Source: Actinomycetota bacterium (GTDB lineage Bacteria; Actinomycetota; Acidimicrobiia; Acidimicrobiales; Ilumatobacteraceae). From it: a stretch of 64,000 nucleotides of DNA. The notes beneath the pieces are model-generated. The model was not told the DNA's origin. It worked only from the letters and a program-made list of their open reading frames with translations, and made no database searches. Both the position numbers and the translations under genes were made by a program. The stretch lies in contig VGAK01000001.1 of the NCBI GenBank assembly GCA_016870775.1, positions 62,001 through 126,000 of the forward strand, given 5' to 3'. How positions within the stretch are numbered: the first letter of the stretch is position 1; the number at the start of each line of letters is the position of its first letter. Shown here piece by piece: positions 28,377 through 37,336 of the stretch.

Positions 28377-31357
28377 CAGACGCGCGCGATCTCGCGCTCC
28401 TCGAAGGTCTCGATGATGTCACCGGACTTGAGGTCCTGGAAGTCCGAGAGACCGATGCCGCACTCGAAACCCTCGCGGACCTCGCGCACGTCGTCCTTGA
28501 AGCGCCGCAGCGACTGGATCGAGCCCTTCCAGATGATCGTTCCCTCTCGGAGGAAGCGCACCTTTGTGCCGCGGGTGATGACGCCGGTGCGCACGAAGCA
28601 GCCCGCGATCGCCCCGATCTTGGGCACGCGGAAGATCTCGCGCACCTCGGCCTCTCCGGTGACCACTTCCTCGAACTCTGGCGCGAGCAGACCGAGCATC
28701 GCCTTCTCCATGTCCTCGAGCAACTTGTAGATCACCTCGTACGTGCGGATCTCCACTCTCTCGCCCTCGGCGAGGTCGCGGGCCTTGCGGTCCGGACGGA
28801 CGTTGAACCCGATGATGGTCGCGTTGGTCGTGGCCGCGAGGGTGATGTCGTTCTCCGTGATGCTGCCGACGCCGCGGTGCACGAAGGCGACCTTCACGTC
28901 GTCACGCTCCAACTTGCGGAGGCTCTCGGTGACCGCCTCGAGTGAGCCGTGCACGTCGGCCTTGATCACCAGGTTCAGGGTCGCGACCTCCCCCGCCTGG
29001 ATCTGGGTGAAGATGTCCTCGAGCTTCACTCCGCGCTGCACGCGCGCGTCGCCGCGCTGGTTCAGCACGCGTATGCGCTGCTCGCGGGACTCACCCACCA
29101 CGCGGGCGGTCTTCTCGTCCGGTGCGGCCCGGAACTCGTCCCCGGCCTGGGGGACGTTCGACAATCCGAGCACCTGCACCGGACTCGACGGACCCGCCTC
29201 CTTGATCTGCTCGCCGCGCTCGTTCACGAGCGCGCGCACGCGACCCCATGCGGCTCCCGCCACGATCGGATCCCCCACCTTGAGCGTCCCCTTGTCGACG
29301 AGGATCGTGGCCACCGGGCCGCGTCCCACGTCCAGGTTCGCCTCGAGCACGATGCCCTTGGCGCGGCCGGTCGGGTTCGCGGTCAACTCCTCGACGTCGG
29401 CCACGACCGTGAGTTGCTCGAGCAGGTCGTCGATGCCAAGGCCCTGTTGGGCCGCCATCTCGACCACGATGGTGTCGCCACCCCATGCCTCGGGGACGAG
29501 TTCGTACTCGGCGAGCTGGGTGAGGACGCGCTGCGGGTCGGCGTTCTCCTTGTCGATCTTGTTGACCGCCACCACGATCGGCACGTCGGCCGCGCGCGCG
29601 TGGTTGATCGCCTCGATCGTCTGGGGCATGACACCGTCGTCGGCCGCGACCACCAGGACCACGATGTCGGTCACCTGCGCTCCGCGCGCGCGCATCTTGG
29701 TGAAGGCCGCGTGCCCCGGGGTGTCGATGAAGGTGATCTTCCGGCCGCTCTTGTCGACTTGGTAGGCACCGATGTGCTGGGTGATTCCACCGGCCTCGCG
29801 GGCGACCACATTGGCCGACCGGATCCGGTCCAGGAGCGTCGTCTTGCCGTGGTCGACGTGGCCCATGACGGTGATCACCGGCGGACGCGACTGTTGTGCC
29901 TCCTCGAGATCGTCGTCGGAGTCGTCGAAGAGAGCCTGGAGCTCCATCTCCTCTTGTTGACCCGGGTCGACGAGGAGGATCTCGGCGCCGATCTCGAGCG
30001 CGAACAGCTCCATTTGCTCGTCGCCCAGGCTCATGGTCGCGGTGACCATCTCCCCGTGCTCGAGGAGGAATCGCACCACGTCGGCTGCGGTGCGATTCAG
30101 TTTTGGCGCGAATTCCTGGGCCGACGCGCCGCGCTCGACGATGACCGTGCCCTCGGGCACTGGCGCGTTGCTCGCGGTGTACGAGGTGAACTGCGGCTGC
30201 AATTCCTCGAATTCGCGACGGCGGCGCGCCCGGGTCTTCTTGCGGGGCGCGCGACGCTGGCCACTCGGACGACCACCAGGACCACCAGGACCACCGGGGC
30301 GGGGTCCGAAACCGGGGCGCCCACCCGGACCAGCACCGGGACCACCAGGACCACCGGGGCGGGGTCCGAAACCGGGGCGCCCACCCGGACCAGCACCGGG
30401 ACCACCAGGACCAGGACGCGACCCAGGACCAGGACGCGACCCAGGACCAGGACGCGACCCAGGACCAGGACGAAAACCGCTCGGACCAGGACGCGACCCA
30501 GGACCAGGACGCGACCCAGGACCAGGACGCGACCCAGGACCAGGACGAAAACCGCTCGGACCGCCGGGACGCGGCCCGCCCGGGGGCACGCGACCATCCG
30601 AGGGCGGAGGAATCGGTCGACCACTCGGCGACAAGCGTCCACCCGGGGGCGGAGGAATCGGTCGACCACTCGGCGACAAGCGTCCACCCGGGGGCGGTCC
30701 CGCGGGAGGACGCCCCTGGGGCGGACCGGCGGGTCGGGACACGGGTGGTTGCGCCGGTGCGGGAGGCCGCGGAACACCGCCGGTCGGTGCGCCAGTGGGT
30801 GCACCGGGTCGACCCGAGGAGATGAAACGCGACTCACCAGATGGGCGCGGCTCGGCGCGAACCCCTTCATCGGTGGTGGATCCGGACGCTGCGGCCGGAA
30901 CCGGAGCGGCCTCGGGTGTCGCCTCGACAGCGGGAGCAGGCGCCGGCGCGGGCTGGACGACCTCGGTGGGGCGCTCATCCACGGTCTCGGTCGCTGCGAC
31001 CTTCTTCGCGGGCGCCTTCTTGGCCGGCGCCTTCTTGACCGGCGCCTTCTTGGCGGGCGCTTTCTTGACGGGTGGGTCGCCGCCGCCGTCTCCGGCGTCG
31101 GACTTGGCGGCGGTCTTCTTCGCAGGTGCCTTCTTCGCGGGTGCCTTCTCCGCGGGCGGGCCCTCGTCGGGTTGGACGTCGCGTCCCAGACCGTCGCGAA
31201 CGGCACGACGCCTCACGCGGTCGGCCTGGGCGTCCTCCATCGTGCTCGAGATGGTCTTGACGGGCACGCCCATCGACATCGAGAGGTCGAGGGCCTCCTT
31301 GTTGGTGAGGCCCAACTCTTTGGCGAGTTCGGAGACACGGATTTTCTTCGCCGGCAA
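28376..31357 (-). CDS. infB: Translation initiation factor IF-2
   Basis: A 993-residue IF-2, which recruits initiator tRNA to the 30S subunit. Residues 1-55 are the IF2N domain (KIRVSELAKELGLTNKEALDL). Residues 60-385 are a low-complexity linker with KKAPAKKA repeats and then Pro/Gly/Arg repeats. The second IF2N segment precedes the GTPase: GHVDHGKTTLLD near 495, DTPGHAAF and NKIDKENADP. Domains II-IV close the protein. The start is TTG at 31357, 4 nt after the nusA stop. ylxR, which normally separates nusA and infB in actinobacteria, is missing. Confidence 0.97.
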   Translation of the reverse strand: MPAKKIRVSELAKELGLTNKEALDLSMSMGVPVKTISSTMEDAQADRVRRRAVRDGLGRDVQPDEGPPAEKAPAKKAPAKKTAAKSDAGDGGGDPPVKKAPAKKAPVKKAPAKKAPAKKVAATETVDERPTEVVQPAPAPAPAVEATPEAAPVPAAASGSTTDEGVRAEPRPSGESRFISSGRPGAPTGAPTGGVPRPPAPAQPPVSRPAGPPQGRPPAGPPPGGRLSPSGRPIPPPPGGRLSPSGRPIPPPSDGRVPPGGPRPGGPSGFRPGPGSRPGPGSRPGPGSRPGPSGFRPGPGSRPGPGSRPGPGSRPGPGGPGAGPGGRPGFGPRPGGPGGPGAGPGGRPGFGPRPGGPGGPGGRPSGQRRAPRKKTRARRRREFEELQPQFTSYTASNAPVPEGTVIVERGASAQEFAPKLNRTAADVVRFLLEHGEMVTATMSLGDEQMELFALEIGAEILLVDPGQQEEMELQALFDDSDDDLEEAQQSRPPVITVMGHVDHGKTTLLDRIRSANVVAREAGGITQHIGAYQVDKSGRKITFIDTPGHAAFTKMRARGAQVTDIVVLVVAADDGVMPQTIEAINHARAADVPIVVAVNKIDKENADPQRVLTQLAEYELVPEAWGGDTIVVEMAAQQGLGIDDLLEQLTVVADVEELTANPTGRAKGIVLEANLDVGRGPVATILVDKGTLKVGDPIVAGAAWGRVRALVNERGEQIKEAGPSSPVQVLGLSNVPQAGDEFRAAPDEKTARVVGESREQRIRVLNQRGDARVQRGVKLEDIFTQIQAGEVATLNLVIKADVHGSLEAVTESLRKLERDDVKVAFVHRGVGSITENDITLAATTNATIIGFNVRPDRKARDLAEGERVEIRTYEVIYKLLEDMEKAMLGLLAPEFEEVVTGEAEVREIFRVPKIGAIAGCFVRTGVITRGTKVRFLREGTIIWKGSIQSLRRFKDDVREVREGFECGIGLSDFQDLKSGDIIETFEEREIARV
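30281..30692 (-). repeat. Tandem in-frame repeats in the infB linker
   Basis: Three kinds of in-frame tandem repeat lie inside infB. A 60-bp unit is repeated through 30281-30412 (20-residue Gly/Pro/Arg unit containing GRPGFGPRP). An 18-bp unit encoding GSRPGP recurs three times and then, after a 21-bp spacer encoding a GFRPGP step, three more times, giving a 75-bp higher-order period across about 30405-30560. A 45-bp unit encoding GRLSPSGRPIPPPPG is duplicated at 30603-30692. The near-perfect nucleotide identity means recent expansion. Confidence 0.9.
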
Positions 31358-31361
31358 GGTG

Positions 31362-32519
31362 TCAGCCCTCCGCCGCTGTCTCGTCGGCCGCGGGTGCGGC
31401 AGCGGAATCGCCGGCCCACTCGGACTCGCTCACCACGGAGCCGTCGGCCGCGTGGAACTGCAACTCGCCGGTCTGGTCGTTGCGTCGCCACTCACCGGCG
31501 GCGTATCCGCCCTCGTTGTCGCGGAAGATTCCCCGGGCCTCCTCGCCGGCCTGGGTCTCGCTCTTGATGTCGATGCGCACACCGGTGAGGCGCGCTGCGA
31601 GACGCGCGTTCTGCCCCTCGCGACCGATCGCGAGCGACTGCTGGAAGTCGGGGACGATGACGTCGGCTTGTGTGCCGTCGCCAGAGAGGCGCACCTCGGT
31701 GACCTTCGCGGGCGAGAGGGCCTTGGCGATGAACTCGCGCAGGTCCTCGGACCACGAGATGATGTCGATCTTCTCGCCACGCAACTCGTTCACAACCATC
31801 CGCACGCGCCCACCACGGGCGCCCACGCACGCGCCCACCGGGTCGACGTTCTGGTCGTTCGAGAAGACCGCGATCTTGGTGCGGTGGCCCGGTTCGCGAG
31901 CGCACGCCTTGATCTCCACCACGCCGTCGGCGATCTCGGGGACCTCGAGTTCGAAGAGACACTTGATGAGTCCGGGATGCGTGCGGCTCACCACGATCTG
32001 GGGACCCTTGGCAGTCTTGCGAACCTCGACGATGTAGGCCTTGAGGCGCGCCCCGTTCTCGGGGCGCTCGTAGGGGACCTGCTCGGCCTGGGGCAGCAGG
32101 GCCTCGACCTTGCCGAGGTCGAGCAGTGCATAGCGGCCGTCGGACTGCTGGATGATGCCCGTGACGAGACCACCCTCGCGGTTGGCGTACTCCTCGAACT
32201 TGCGGTCGCGCTCGACCTCGCGGATGCGCTGGCTCATCACCTGCTTGAAGGTGGCGGCGGCGATGCGTCCGAGCTCGTTCTTGCTCGGCGTGTCGTCGCG
32301 CTCGTTGATCCAGTTGCCCTCGTCGTCGACGTCGTAGGCGGTGAACCGCATGTCGAGGTTCTCCGGGTTGATCTCCACGATCACCTCTTCGGCGGCGCCC
32401 GGTCGCTTCTTGTAGGCGGTGGCGAGTGCCTCCACCAGCACCTGCAGCAGCGCATCCACGCTGATGCCGTGGTGGTCGGCGAGCATCCTCACCGCATCGG
32501 TCATGTCCATGTTGCTCAC
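31362..32519 (-). CDS. nusA: Transcription termination/antitermination protein NusA
   Basis: A 385-residue NusA. The N-terminal RNA-polymerase-binding domain (residues 1-125) is followed by S1 (GLVTGIIQQSDGRYALLDLGKVEALLP) and two KH domains (GACVGARGGRVRMVVNELRGEKIDII and SLAIGREGQNARLAARLTGVRIDIKS). The C-terminal 55 residues, acidic and Ala-rich, replace the proteobacterial AR repeats. GTG 32519 overlaps the rimP stop (GTGA); an internal ATG two codons later is the alternative. Confidence 0.96.
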   Translation of the reverse strand: MSNMDMTDAVRMLADHHGISVDALLQVLVEALATAYKKRPGAAEEVIVEINPENLDMRFTAYDVDDEGNWINERDDTPSKNELGRIAAATFKQVMSQRIREVERDRKFEEYANREGGLVTGIIQQSDGRYALLDLGKVEALLPQAEQVPYERPENGARLKAYIVEVRKTAKGPQIVVSRTHPGLIKCLFELEVPEIADGVVEIKACAREPGHRTKIAVFSNDQNVDPVGACVGARGGRVRMVVNELRGEKIDIISWSEDLREFIAKALSPAKVTEVRLSGDGTQADVIVPDFQQSLAIGREGQNARLAARLTGVRIDIKSETQAGEEARGIFRDNEGGYAAGEWRRNDQTGELQFHAADGSVVSESEWAGDSAAAPAADETAAEG

Positions 32520-33136
32520 GGCGCGGTCGCTCCTTGTCTGCCCGTTGAAACTGCGCTCCCGGGCGCTGCATCCCCGGGCGAGTCGCTGTCGAGGGTGTCC
32601 ACCTTCTGCTGGTCGGCTCGACCCCGACGGCGTGCCTCGCGCGCCTCGGGCGAATTGGGCTTGGGCTGGGTCTCCCACACGAACACCGTCTTGGCCCGCT
32701 CCACGGATGCGATCGGCACGGTCACGCTCTCGCCGGAGTCGGCGAGTCGCACGGTGAACTCGGTGCCGGTGGAAGCCACGAGCACGCCGTTGAGTCGGCG
32801 GCGACCCTCGATCGGGGCGGTGAGGCGGATGCTCACGGTCTTGCCCGCCTCGCGAGCGAAGTGCGCCGGGGTGCGGAGGGTGCGTTCGAGTCCCGGGCTC
32901 GTGACCTCCAGGACGTACCGGCCGGGGATCACGTCGTCATGGTCGAGGGTGCGCCCGAGGGTGCGGTTCACGAGGGCGATCTTGTCGATGTCGACCCCCG
33001 AGGGACCACCGGCTGGGGTGTCGATCGTGACCTTCAGGGTCCCCCCGGCGAACTCGAGGTCGTAGAGCTCGAGTCCGAGGTCGACGAGGATGGGCTCGAC
33101 CATGCGCGCAACGGCACGCAGCACCGTGTCGGTCAT
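32516..33136 (-). CDS. rimP: Ribosome maturation factor RimP
   Basis: A 206-residue RimP, needed for 30S maturation. The N-terminal alpha/beta domain (VARMVEPILVDLGLELYDLEFAGGTLKVTID) and the YVLEVTSPGLERTLRTPAHF block are typical, followed by the SH3-like domain. The last 50 residues, basic and then Asp/Ser-rich, are a lineage-specific extension. It opens the rimP-nusA-infB operon and has a strong terminator hairpin in its leader. GGAGGTGG-like purines lie just before the ATG. Confidence 0.92.
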   Translation of the reverse strand: MTDTVLRAVARMVEPILVDLGLELYDLEFAGGTLKVTIDTPAGGPSGVDIDKIALVNRTLGRTLDHDDVIPGRYVLEVTSPGLERTLRTPAHFAREAGKTVSIRLTAPIEGRRRLNGVLVASTGTEFTVRLADSGESVTVPIASVERAKTVFVWETQPKPNSPEAREARRRGRADQQKVDTLDSDSPGDAAPGSAVSTGRQGATAP

Positions 33137-33201
33137 CTCCCCACCTCCTTGGCTCGTCGCGTTCGGGTATCTCTGTTCTCGTCACCCCGGCGCCGAGAGA
33201 G

Positions 33202-33231
33202 AAAAAGGCACGGGGCGAACCCCGTGCCTTT
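33202..33231 (-). terminator. Intrinsic terminator in the rimP-nusA-infB leader
   Basis: A perfect 12-bp hairpin, AAAGGCACGGGG paired with CCCCGTGCCTTT around a 4-nt loop, followed on the minus strand by five T and a TC-rich tail. It lies 65 nt upstream of the rimP start and downstream of the likely minus-strand promoter (TAGGCT near 33261-33266), so it would end transcripts before the operon unless antiterminated. No minus-strand gene lies upstream that it could serve. Confidence 0.75.
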
Positions 33232-33292
33232 CGTTCTTCGAACTCCAAAGGACGGACACGAGCCTAGCGGTCGCCACTAGGGTTCTCACCCG

Positions 33293-35056
33293 ATGCTCCG
33301 CCTGTCCCGCCTCTTCGTGCGCACCCTGCGGGACGATCCGGCCGATGCCGAGGTGCCCAGCCACCGCCTGCTGGTGCGGGCCGGCTACATCCGCCGCGCT
33401 GCCCCCGGGGGCTACACCTGGCTCCCGCTCGGGTGGCGAGTGTTGCGGAGAGTCGAAGAGATCGTGCGCCGGGAGATGGACGCGATCGGGGCACAAGAGG
33501 TGCATTTTCCCGCCCTCCTGCCCCGCGACGTCTACGAGGCCACCGGGCGCTGGACCGAGTACGGCGACAACCTGTTCCGACTCGTGGACCGCAAGGGAGC
33601 CGACTACCTCCTCGGGCCGACCCACGAGGAGATGTTCACCCTGCTCGTGAAGGACTTCTACTCCAGTTACAAGGACCTCCCCGTGTCGCTGTATCAGATC
33701 CAGACCAAGTACCGCGACGAGGCGCGCCCCCGCGCGGGCCTGTTGCGGGGTCGTGAGTTCCTGATGAAGGACAGCTACTCCTTCGACATCGACGACGACG
33801 GTCTCTCACGCTCGTACGCCGAGCATCGCGACGCCTACCAGAGGATCTTCACCGCGCTCGGTCTGCCCTATGTCGTCGTGCGCGCGATGAGCGGTGCGAT
33901 GGGTGGCTCGATGAGCGAGGAGTTCCTCTCCCCCGTCGAGGCCGGTGAGGACACGTTCGTGCGGTGCACCGCGTGCTCCTACGCCGCCAACACCGAGGCC
34001 GTCACGACAGCGGGGCGGCCCGCGCGCGACGAGTCGTCGACACCCCTCACCCGGATCGACACCCCCGACTGCGCCACGATCGACAACGTCGTGGGATTGC
34101 TGAACCGCGAGTATCCACGCACGGACCGTGCGTGGACCAGCGCCGACACCCTGAAGAACGTGGTGCTCGCGGTGCGCCAGCCCGATGGTGCGACCGAGAC
34201 GCTCGTGGTGGGCGTGCCCGGTGACCGCGAGGTGGACCTGAAGCGTCTCGAGGCGCAGCTGTCTCCGGCCGCACTCGCCCCGCTCGACGAGGCGGGATTC
34301 GCCGCCCAGACGGCCCTGGTGCGCGGATACATCGGGCCCCAGATCCTCGGAGCCTCGTCGGCCACCGGCATCAGGTACCTGTGCGACCCGTCGGTCGTGG
34401 CGGGGAGCGCGTGGGTGACCGGGGCGAACGAGCACGGCGTCCATGTGACTGGCCTCGTGCGCGGGCGCGATTTCACCCCCGACGGCGAGATCGAAGCGGT
34501 CGAGGTTCGCTCGGGCGACCCCTGCCCGGTGTGCGGGAGCGCACTCAGGATCGCCAGGGGTATCGAGATCGGCCACGTCTTCCAGTTGGGTCGCAAGTAC
34601 GCCGACACCCTCGGTTTGTCCGTCCTCGACCAGAACGGCAGGCAGGTGACCGTCACCATGGGTTCCTATGGCATCGGCGTCTCGCGTGCCGTCGCCGCGA
34701 TCGCCGAGTTCGCCCATGATGATCTCGGTCTCAAGTGGCCGCGAGCGGTGGCGCCCGCCGATGTGCACGTGGTCATCGCGGGCAAGCCCGGTGACGCGAC
34801 CACCACGGCCGCAGAGTCACTGTGCTCGGACCTGGAGCGCGCCGGCCTCGAGGTGATCCTCGACGACCGGACGGGGGTCTCGCCGGGTGTCAAGTTCAAG
34901 GATGCCGAGTTGATCGGCGTGCCGACGATTGTGATCGTGGGCAAGTCGCTCGCCGACGGCACCATCGAGGTGCGCGATCGTCTCACCGGCGCGCGCGACA
35001 ACATCGCGGTCGCCGAAGCACCGGCCGCTGTCATCGGACTCTGCCGGGGAGGCTGA
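33293..35056 (+). CDS. proS: Prolyl-tRNA synthetase (bacterial type with editing domain)
   Basis: A 587-residue class II synthetase. Motif 1 region [21 protein letters not shown], motif 2 [27 protein letters not shown] and motif 3 [16 protein letters not shown] are present; the inserted YbaK-like editing domain (roughly residues 225-390, with [10 protein letters not shown] at its start) clears Ala-tRNA-Pro; the anticodon-binding domain closes the protein. TAGGGT at 33278-33283 lies 9 nt before ATG 33293, suggesting a leaderless or very short leader. manA follows after 5 nt. Confidence 0.97.
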   Translation: MLRLSRLFVRTLRDDPADAEVPSHRLLVRAGYIRRAAPGGYTWLPLGWRVLRRVEEIVRREMDAIGAQEVHFPALLPRDVYEATGRWTEYGDNLFRLVDRKGADYLLGPTHEEMFTLLVKDFYSSYKDLPVSLYQIQTKYRDEARPRAGLLRGREFLMKDSYSFDIDDDGLSRSYAEHRDAYQRIFTALGLPYVVVRAMSGAMGGSMSEEFLSPVEAGEDTFVRCTACSYAANTEAVTTAGRPARDESSTPLTRIDTPDCATIDNVVGLLNREYPRTDRAWTSADTLKNVVLAVRQPDGATETLVVGVPGDREVDLKRLEAQLSPAALAPLDEAGFAAQTALVRGYIGPQILGASSATGIRYLCDPSVVAGSAWVTGANEHGVHVTGLVRGRDFTPDGEIEAVEVRSGDPCPVCGSALRIARGIEIGHVFQLGRKYADTLGLSVLDQNGRQVTVTMGSYGIGVSRAVAAIAEFAHDDLGLKWPRAVAPADVHVVIAGKPGDATTTAAESLCSDLERAGLEVILDDRTGVSPGVKFKDAELIGVPTIVIVGKSLADGTIEVRDRLTGARDNIAVAEAPAAVIGLCRGG

Positions 35057-35061
35057 GAACG

Positions 35062-36054
35062 GTGCCGCGCACGATCGTGGGCGTCGAGCAGGACTACGAC
35101 TGGGGCGACACGGGCACCCTGCGCGAGATGAGGGGACTTCCCCCCGGGCGTGTCGCCGAGGTCTGGTACGGAACGCATCCGCGGGGCCACGCGCGGCTCG
35201 ACCACGAGGACGGGCCGCGTCTCGCCGAGCTCACCGGCGAGATGACGATCCTCGTGAAGTTGTTGTCGTGCCACGAACCCCTGTCGCTCCAGACACACCC
35301 CACCAAGGAGCGTGCGCGGCTCGGATTCGACCGGGAGGAGTCAGCCGGGATCGACCGCGACGCACCCGGGCGCCTGTACCGCGACCCGAGCGACAAGCCC
35401 GAGATGCTGGTCGCCCTCGGGGAGTTCGAGGCTCTCTGTGGTTTCGCGGATGCAGCCGGCACGATGGCCCTGCTCCACTCGATGGGTTGGGACGACGAGG
35501 CCGCGGTGCTCGCCGAACACGGGGCACTGCGCTACATGCAGTGGTGCTTCGAGCAGACCGTGCCCGCCGATCTCGCCCGCTCACCACGGTGGCTCTCGCG
35601 CATCGCCGATCGGCATCCGGCTGATCCGGCCCTGCGCATCGCGCCGCTCCTGAACCATGTCGTGTTGCGTGCCGGCGAGGCCCTCTGCCTGCCCGCGGGG
35701 AACCTGCACGCGTACCTGCGCGGCACGGGGCTCGAGATCATGTCGTCGTCGGACAACGTGGTGCGCGCCGGGTTCACCACCAAGCACATCGACACCAGCG
35801 AGTTTCTCGCGATCGTCGACCCCTCGCCGCTCGCCTCACCCGTGGCCGAGCCGGTGCGCGACGGTGCGTGGCTGCGATATCCCTCCCCGACACCCGGGTT
35901 CACGGTCGCGCACGCCGCGTCGACTCTGATTCCCGCCGATGGGCACCACCGAATCGTGGCGTTCCTCGACGAGCGCCCGGTGCGCGTGGTGCATCTCGGC
36001 CCCGACGAGTCGCTCGATGCGGGTCGGGGGGCCTGGGTCTGCACTCAGGGCTGA
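35062..36054 (+). CDS. manA: Mannose-6-phosphate isomerase (type I, short form)
   Basis: A 330-residue cupin-type phosphomannose isomerase linking fructose-6-phosphate to mannose-6-phosphate for GDP-mannose supply. VKLLSCHEPLSLQTHPTKE includes the zinc ligands Gln-His; DKPEMLVALGEFEALCGF gives the Glu ligand; AGEALCLPAGNLHAYLRGTG and EIMSSSDNVVRAGFTTKHID complete the active site. GTG 35062 starts 5 nt after proS, so the two are cotranscribed. Convergent with ispG. Confidence 0.93.
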   Translation: MPRTIVGVEQDYDWGDTGTLREMRGLPPGRVAEVWYGTHPRGHARLDHEDGPRLAELTGEMTILVKLLSCHEPLSLQTHPTKERARLGFDREESAGIDRDAPGRLYRDPSDKPEMLVALGEFEALCGFADAAGTMALLHSMGWDDEAAVLAEHGALRYMQWCFEQTVPADLARSPRWLSRIADRHPADPALRIAPLLNHVVLRAGEALCLPAGNLHAYLRGTGLEIMSSSDNVVRAGFTTKHIDTSEFLAIVDPSPLASPVAEPVRDGAWLRYPSPTPGFTVAHAASTLIPADGHHRIVAFLDERPVRVVHLGPDESLDAGRGAWVCTQG

Positions 36055-36101
36055 GGCGGACGCTCCGGAGCGAACCGGGCCGGACCACCGAGTGGATCGA
36101 A

Positions 36102-37310
36102 TCAGGAGATCGTGCGGCGGATCTCCACGATCCGTTGCTCGGAGTTGTTCGCGTCATCGCCCCGGTCGTCGAGCAGCTTGGCGCGATCGCGCTGGGCCTC
36201 GCGCTCGGCGCGGGCGGTGTCGGCGCGCGCGATCGCGGCGTCGGTCCCGTTCTCGCAGATGAAATCGGCCCACTCCACGAGTGCCTCGACCATCTCGTCC
36301 TCGGGCACCACGGCCACGTTGCGGCCCTTCACGAAGAGGTGCCCGCGCTTGTTGCCGGCCGCGATCCCGAGATCGGCCTCGCGCGCCTCGCCCGGGCCGT
36401 TCACCACGCACCCCATCACGGCGATCTGCAGGGGGATCTCGCGATCGGCGAATGCCGCCTGAGCACGGTTCGCCACGTCGATCACGTCGATCTCGGCGCG
36501 ACCACAACTCGGGCAGGCGATGAGATCGACGTTCTTTCGCTCGCGCAGCCCGAGAGCCTCGAGCAACTGGCGCCCGGCGCGCGCCTCCTCCACCGGATCG
36601 GCCGTCAGGCTGTAGCGGATCGTGTCACCGATTCCCTCGAGCAGCAGGGTGGCGATCCCCGCAGTGGACTTCACGAGTCCCGCCGGGGGCGGCCCGGCCT
36701 CGGTGACCCCGAGGTGGAGCGGTGCGTCGGTCGCGTCGGCCAGCATGCGGTAGGCCTCGACCATCAACGGCACGTTGCTCGCCTTCACCGAGATCTTCAC
36801 CGCCTCGAAGCCGACCTCGTCGAAGTAGGCCATCTCCTGCATCGCCGACTCGACCATCGCGGCGGCGGTGAGGCCCCCGTGCTTGTCGTAGAGCGCGGGA
36901 TCGAGCGATCCACCGTTCACGCCGATCCGGATCGGGAGCCCCCTGTCGCGGGCCTCGGATGCGACGGCCTTGATGTGCTCGGGCCGGCGGATGTTGCCCG
37001 GGTTCAGGCGCAGACCGTGCACCCCGGCCTCCATCGCGGCGAGAGCCATCTTGTACTGGTGGTGGATGTCGGCCACGATCGGCAGCGGTGAGCGGGGCAC
37101 GATTCGTGCGAGTCCCTCGGCCGCCTCGGGTTCGTTGCAGGTGCACCTGACGATGTCGCACCCCGCGGCCGCGAGCGCATAGATCTGCTGGAGGGTTCCC
37201 TCGACGTCGGCGGTCTTGGTGGTGGTCATCGACTGCACCGTGATCGGTGCACCGCCGCCGACGGCGACCGTCCCGAGGTGGATCTGCCTGGTCGCGCGAC
37301 GCTCGAACAT
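36102..37310 (-). CDS. ispG: 4-hydroxy-3-methylbut-2-enyl-diphosphate synthase
   Basis: A 402-residue Fe-S enzyme of the MEP isoprenoid pathway. The TIM-barrel part has VQSMTTTKTADVEGTLQQI and GLRLNPGNI; the cluster cysteines are in IACPSCGRAEIDV and VMGCVVNGPGEA, giving the CxxC and downstream C-E set. ATG 37310 was chosen since the protein aligns from FERRATRQIHLG; no ribosome site is obvious, but it follows rseP by 26 bp. dxr, the committed MEP enzyme, is two genes upstream. The C-terminal 40 residues are charged and probably flexible. Confidence 0.96.
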   Translation of the reverse strand: MFERRATRQIHLGTVAVGGGAPITVQSMTTTKTADVEGTLQQIYALAAAGCDIVRCTCNEPEAAEGLARIVPRSPLPIVADIHHQYKMALAAMEAGVHGLRLNPGNIRRPEHIKAVASEARDRGLPIRIGVNGGSLDPALYDKHGGLTAAAMVESAMQEMAYFDEVGFEAVKISVKASNVPLMVEAYRMLADATDAPLHLGVTEAGPPPAGLVKSTAGIATLLLEGIGDTIRYSLTADPVEEARAGRQLLEALGLRERKNVDLIACPSCGRAEIDVIDVANRAQAAFADREIPLQIAVMGCVVNGPGEAREADLGIAAGNKRGHLFVKGRNVAVVPEDEMVEALVEWADFICENGTDAAIARADTARAEREAQRDRAKLLDDRGDDANNSEQRIVEIRRTIS

Positions 37311-37336
37311 CGGAGTCAAGTGTGGCAGGTGCGGGC

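Noticed and set aside
30400..30560. Short regular repeats that could be taken for a CRISPR array
   Set aside because: Units are 18 bp, contiguous without unique spacers, and keep the infB reading frame, so they are coding tandem repeats.
30033..33065. A thousand-codon open frame on the plus strand across infB, nusA and rimP
   Set aside because: It is antisense to three unmistakable translation genes, its product is low-complexity Pro/Gly/Arg, and long antisense frames are expected at this GC content.
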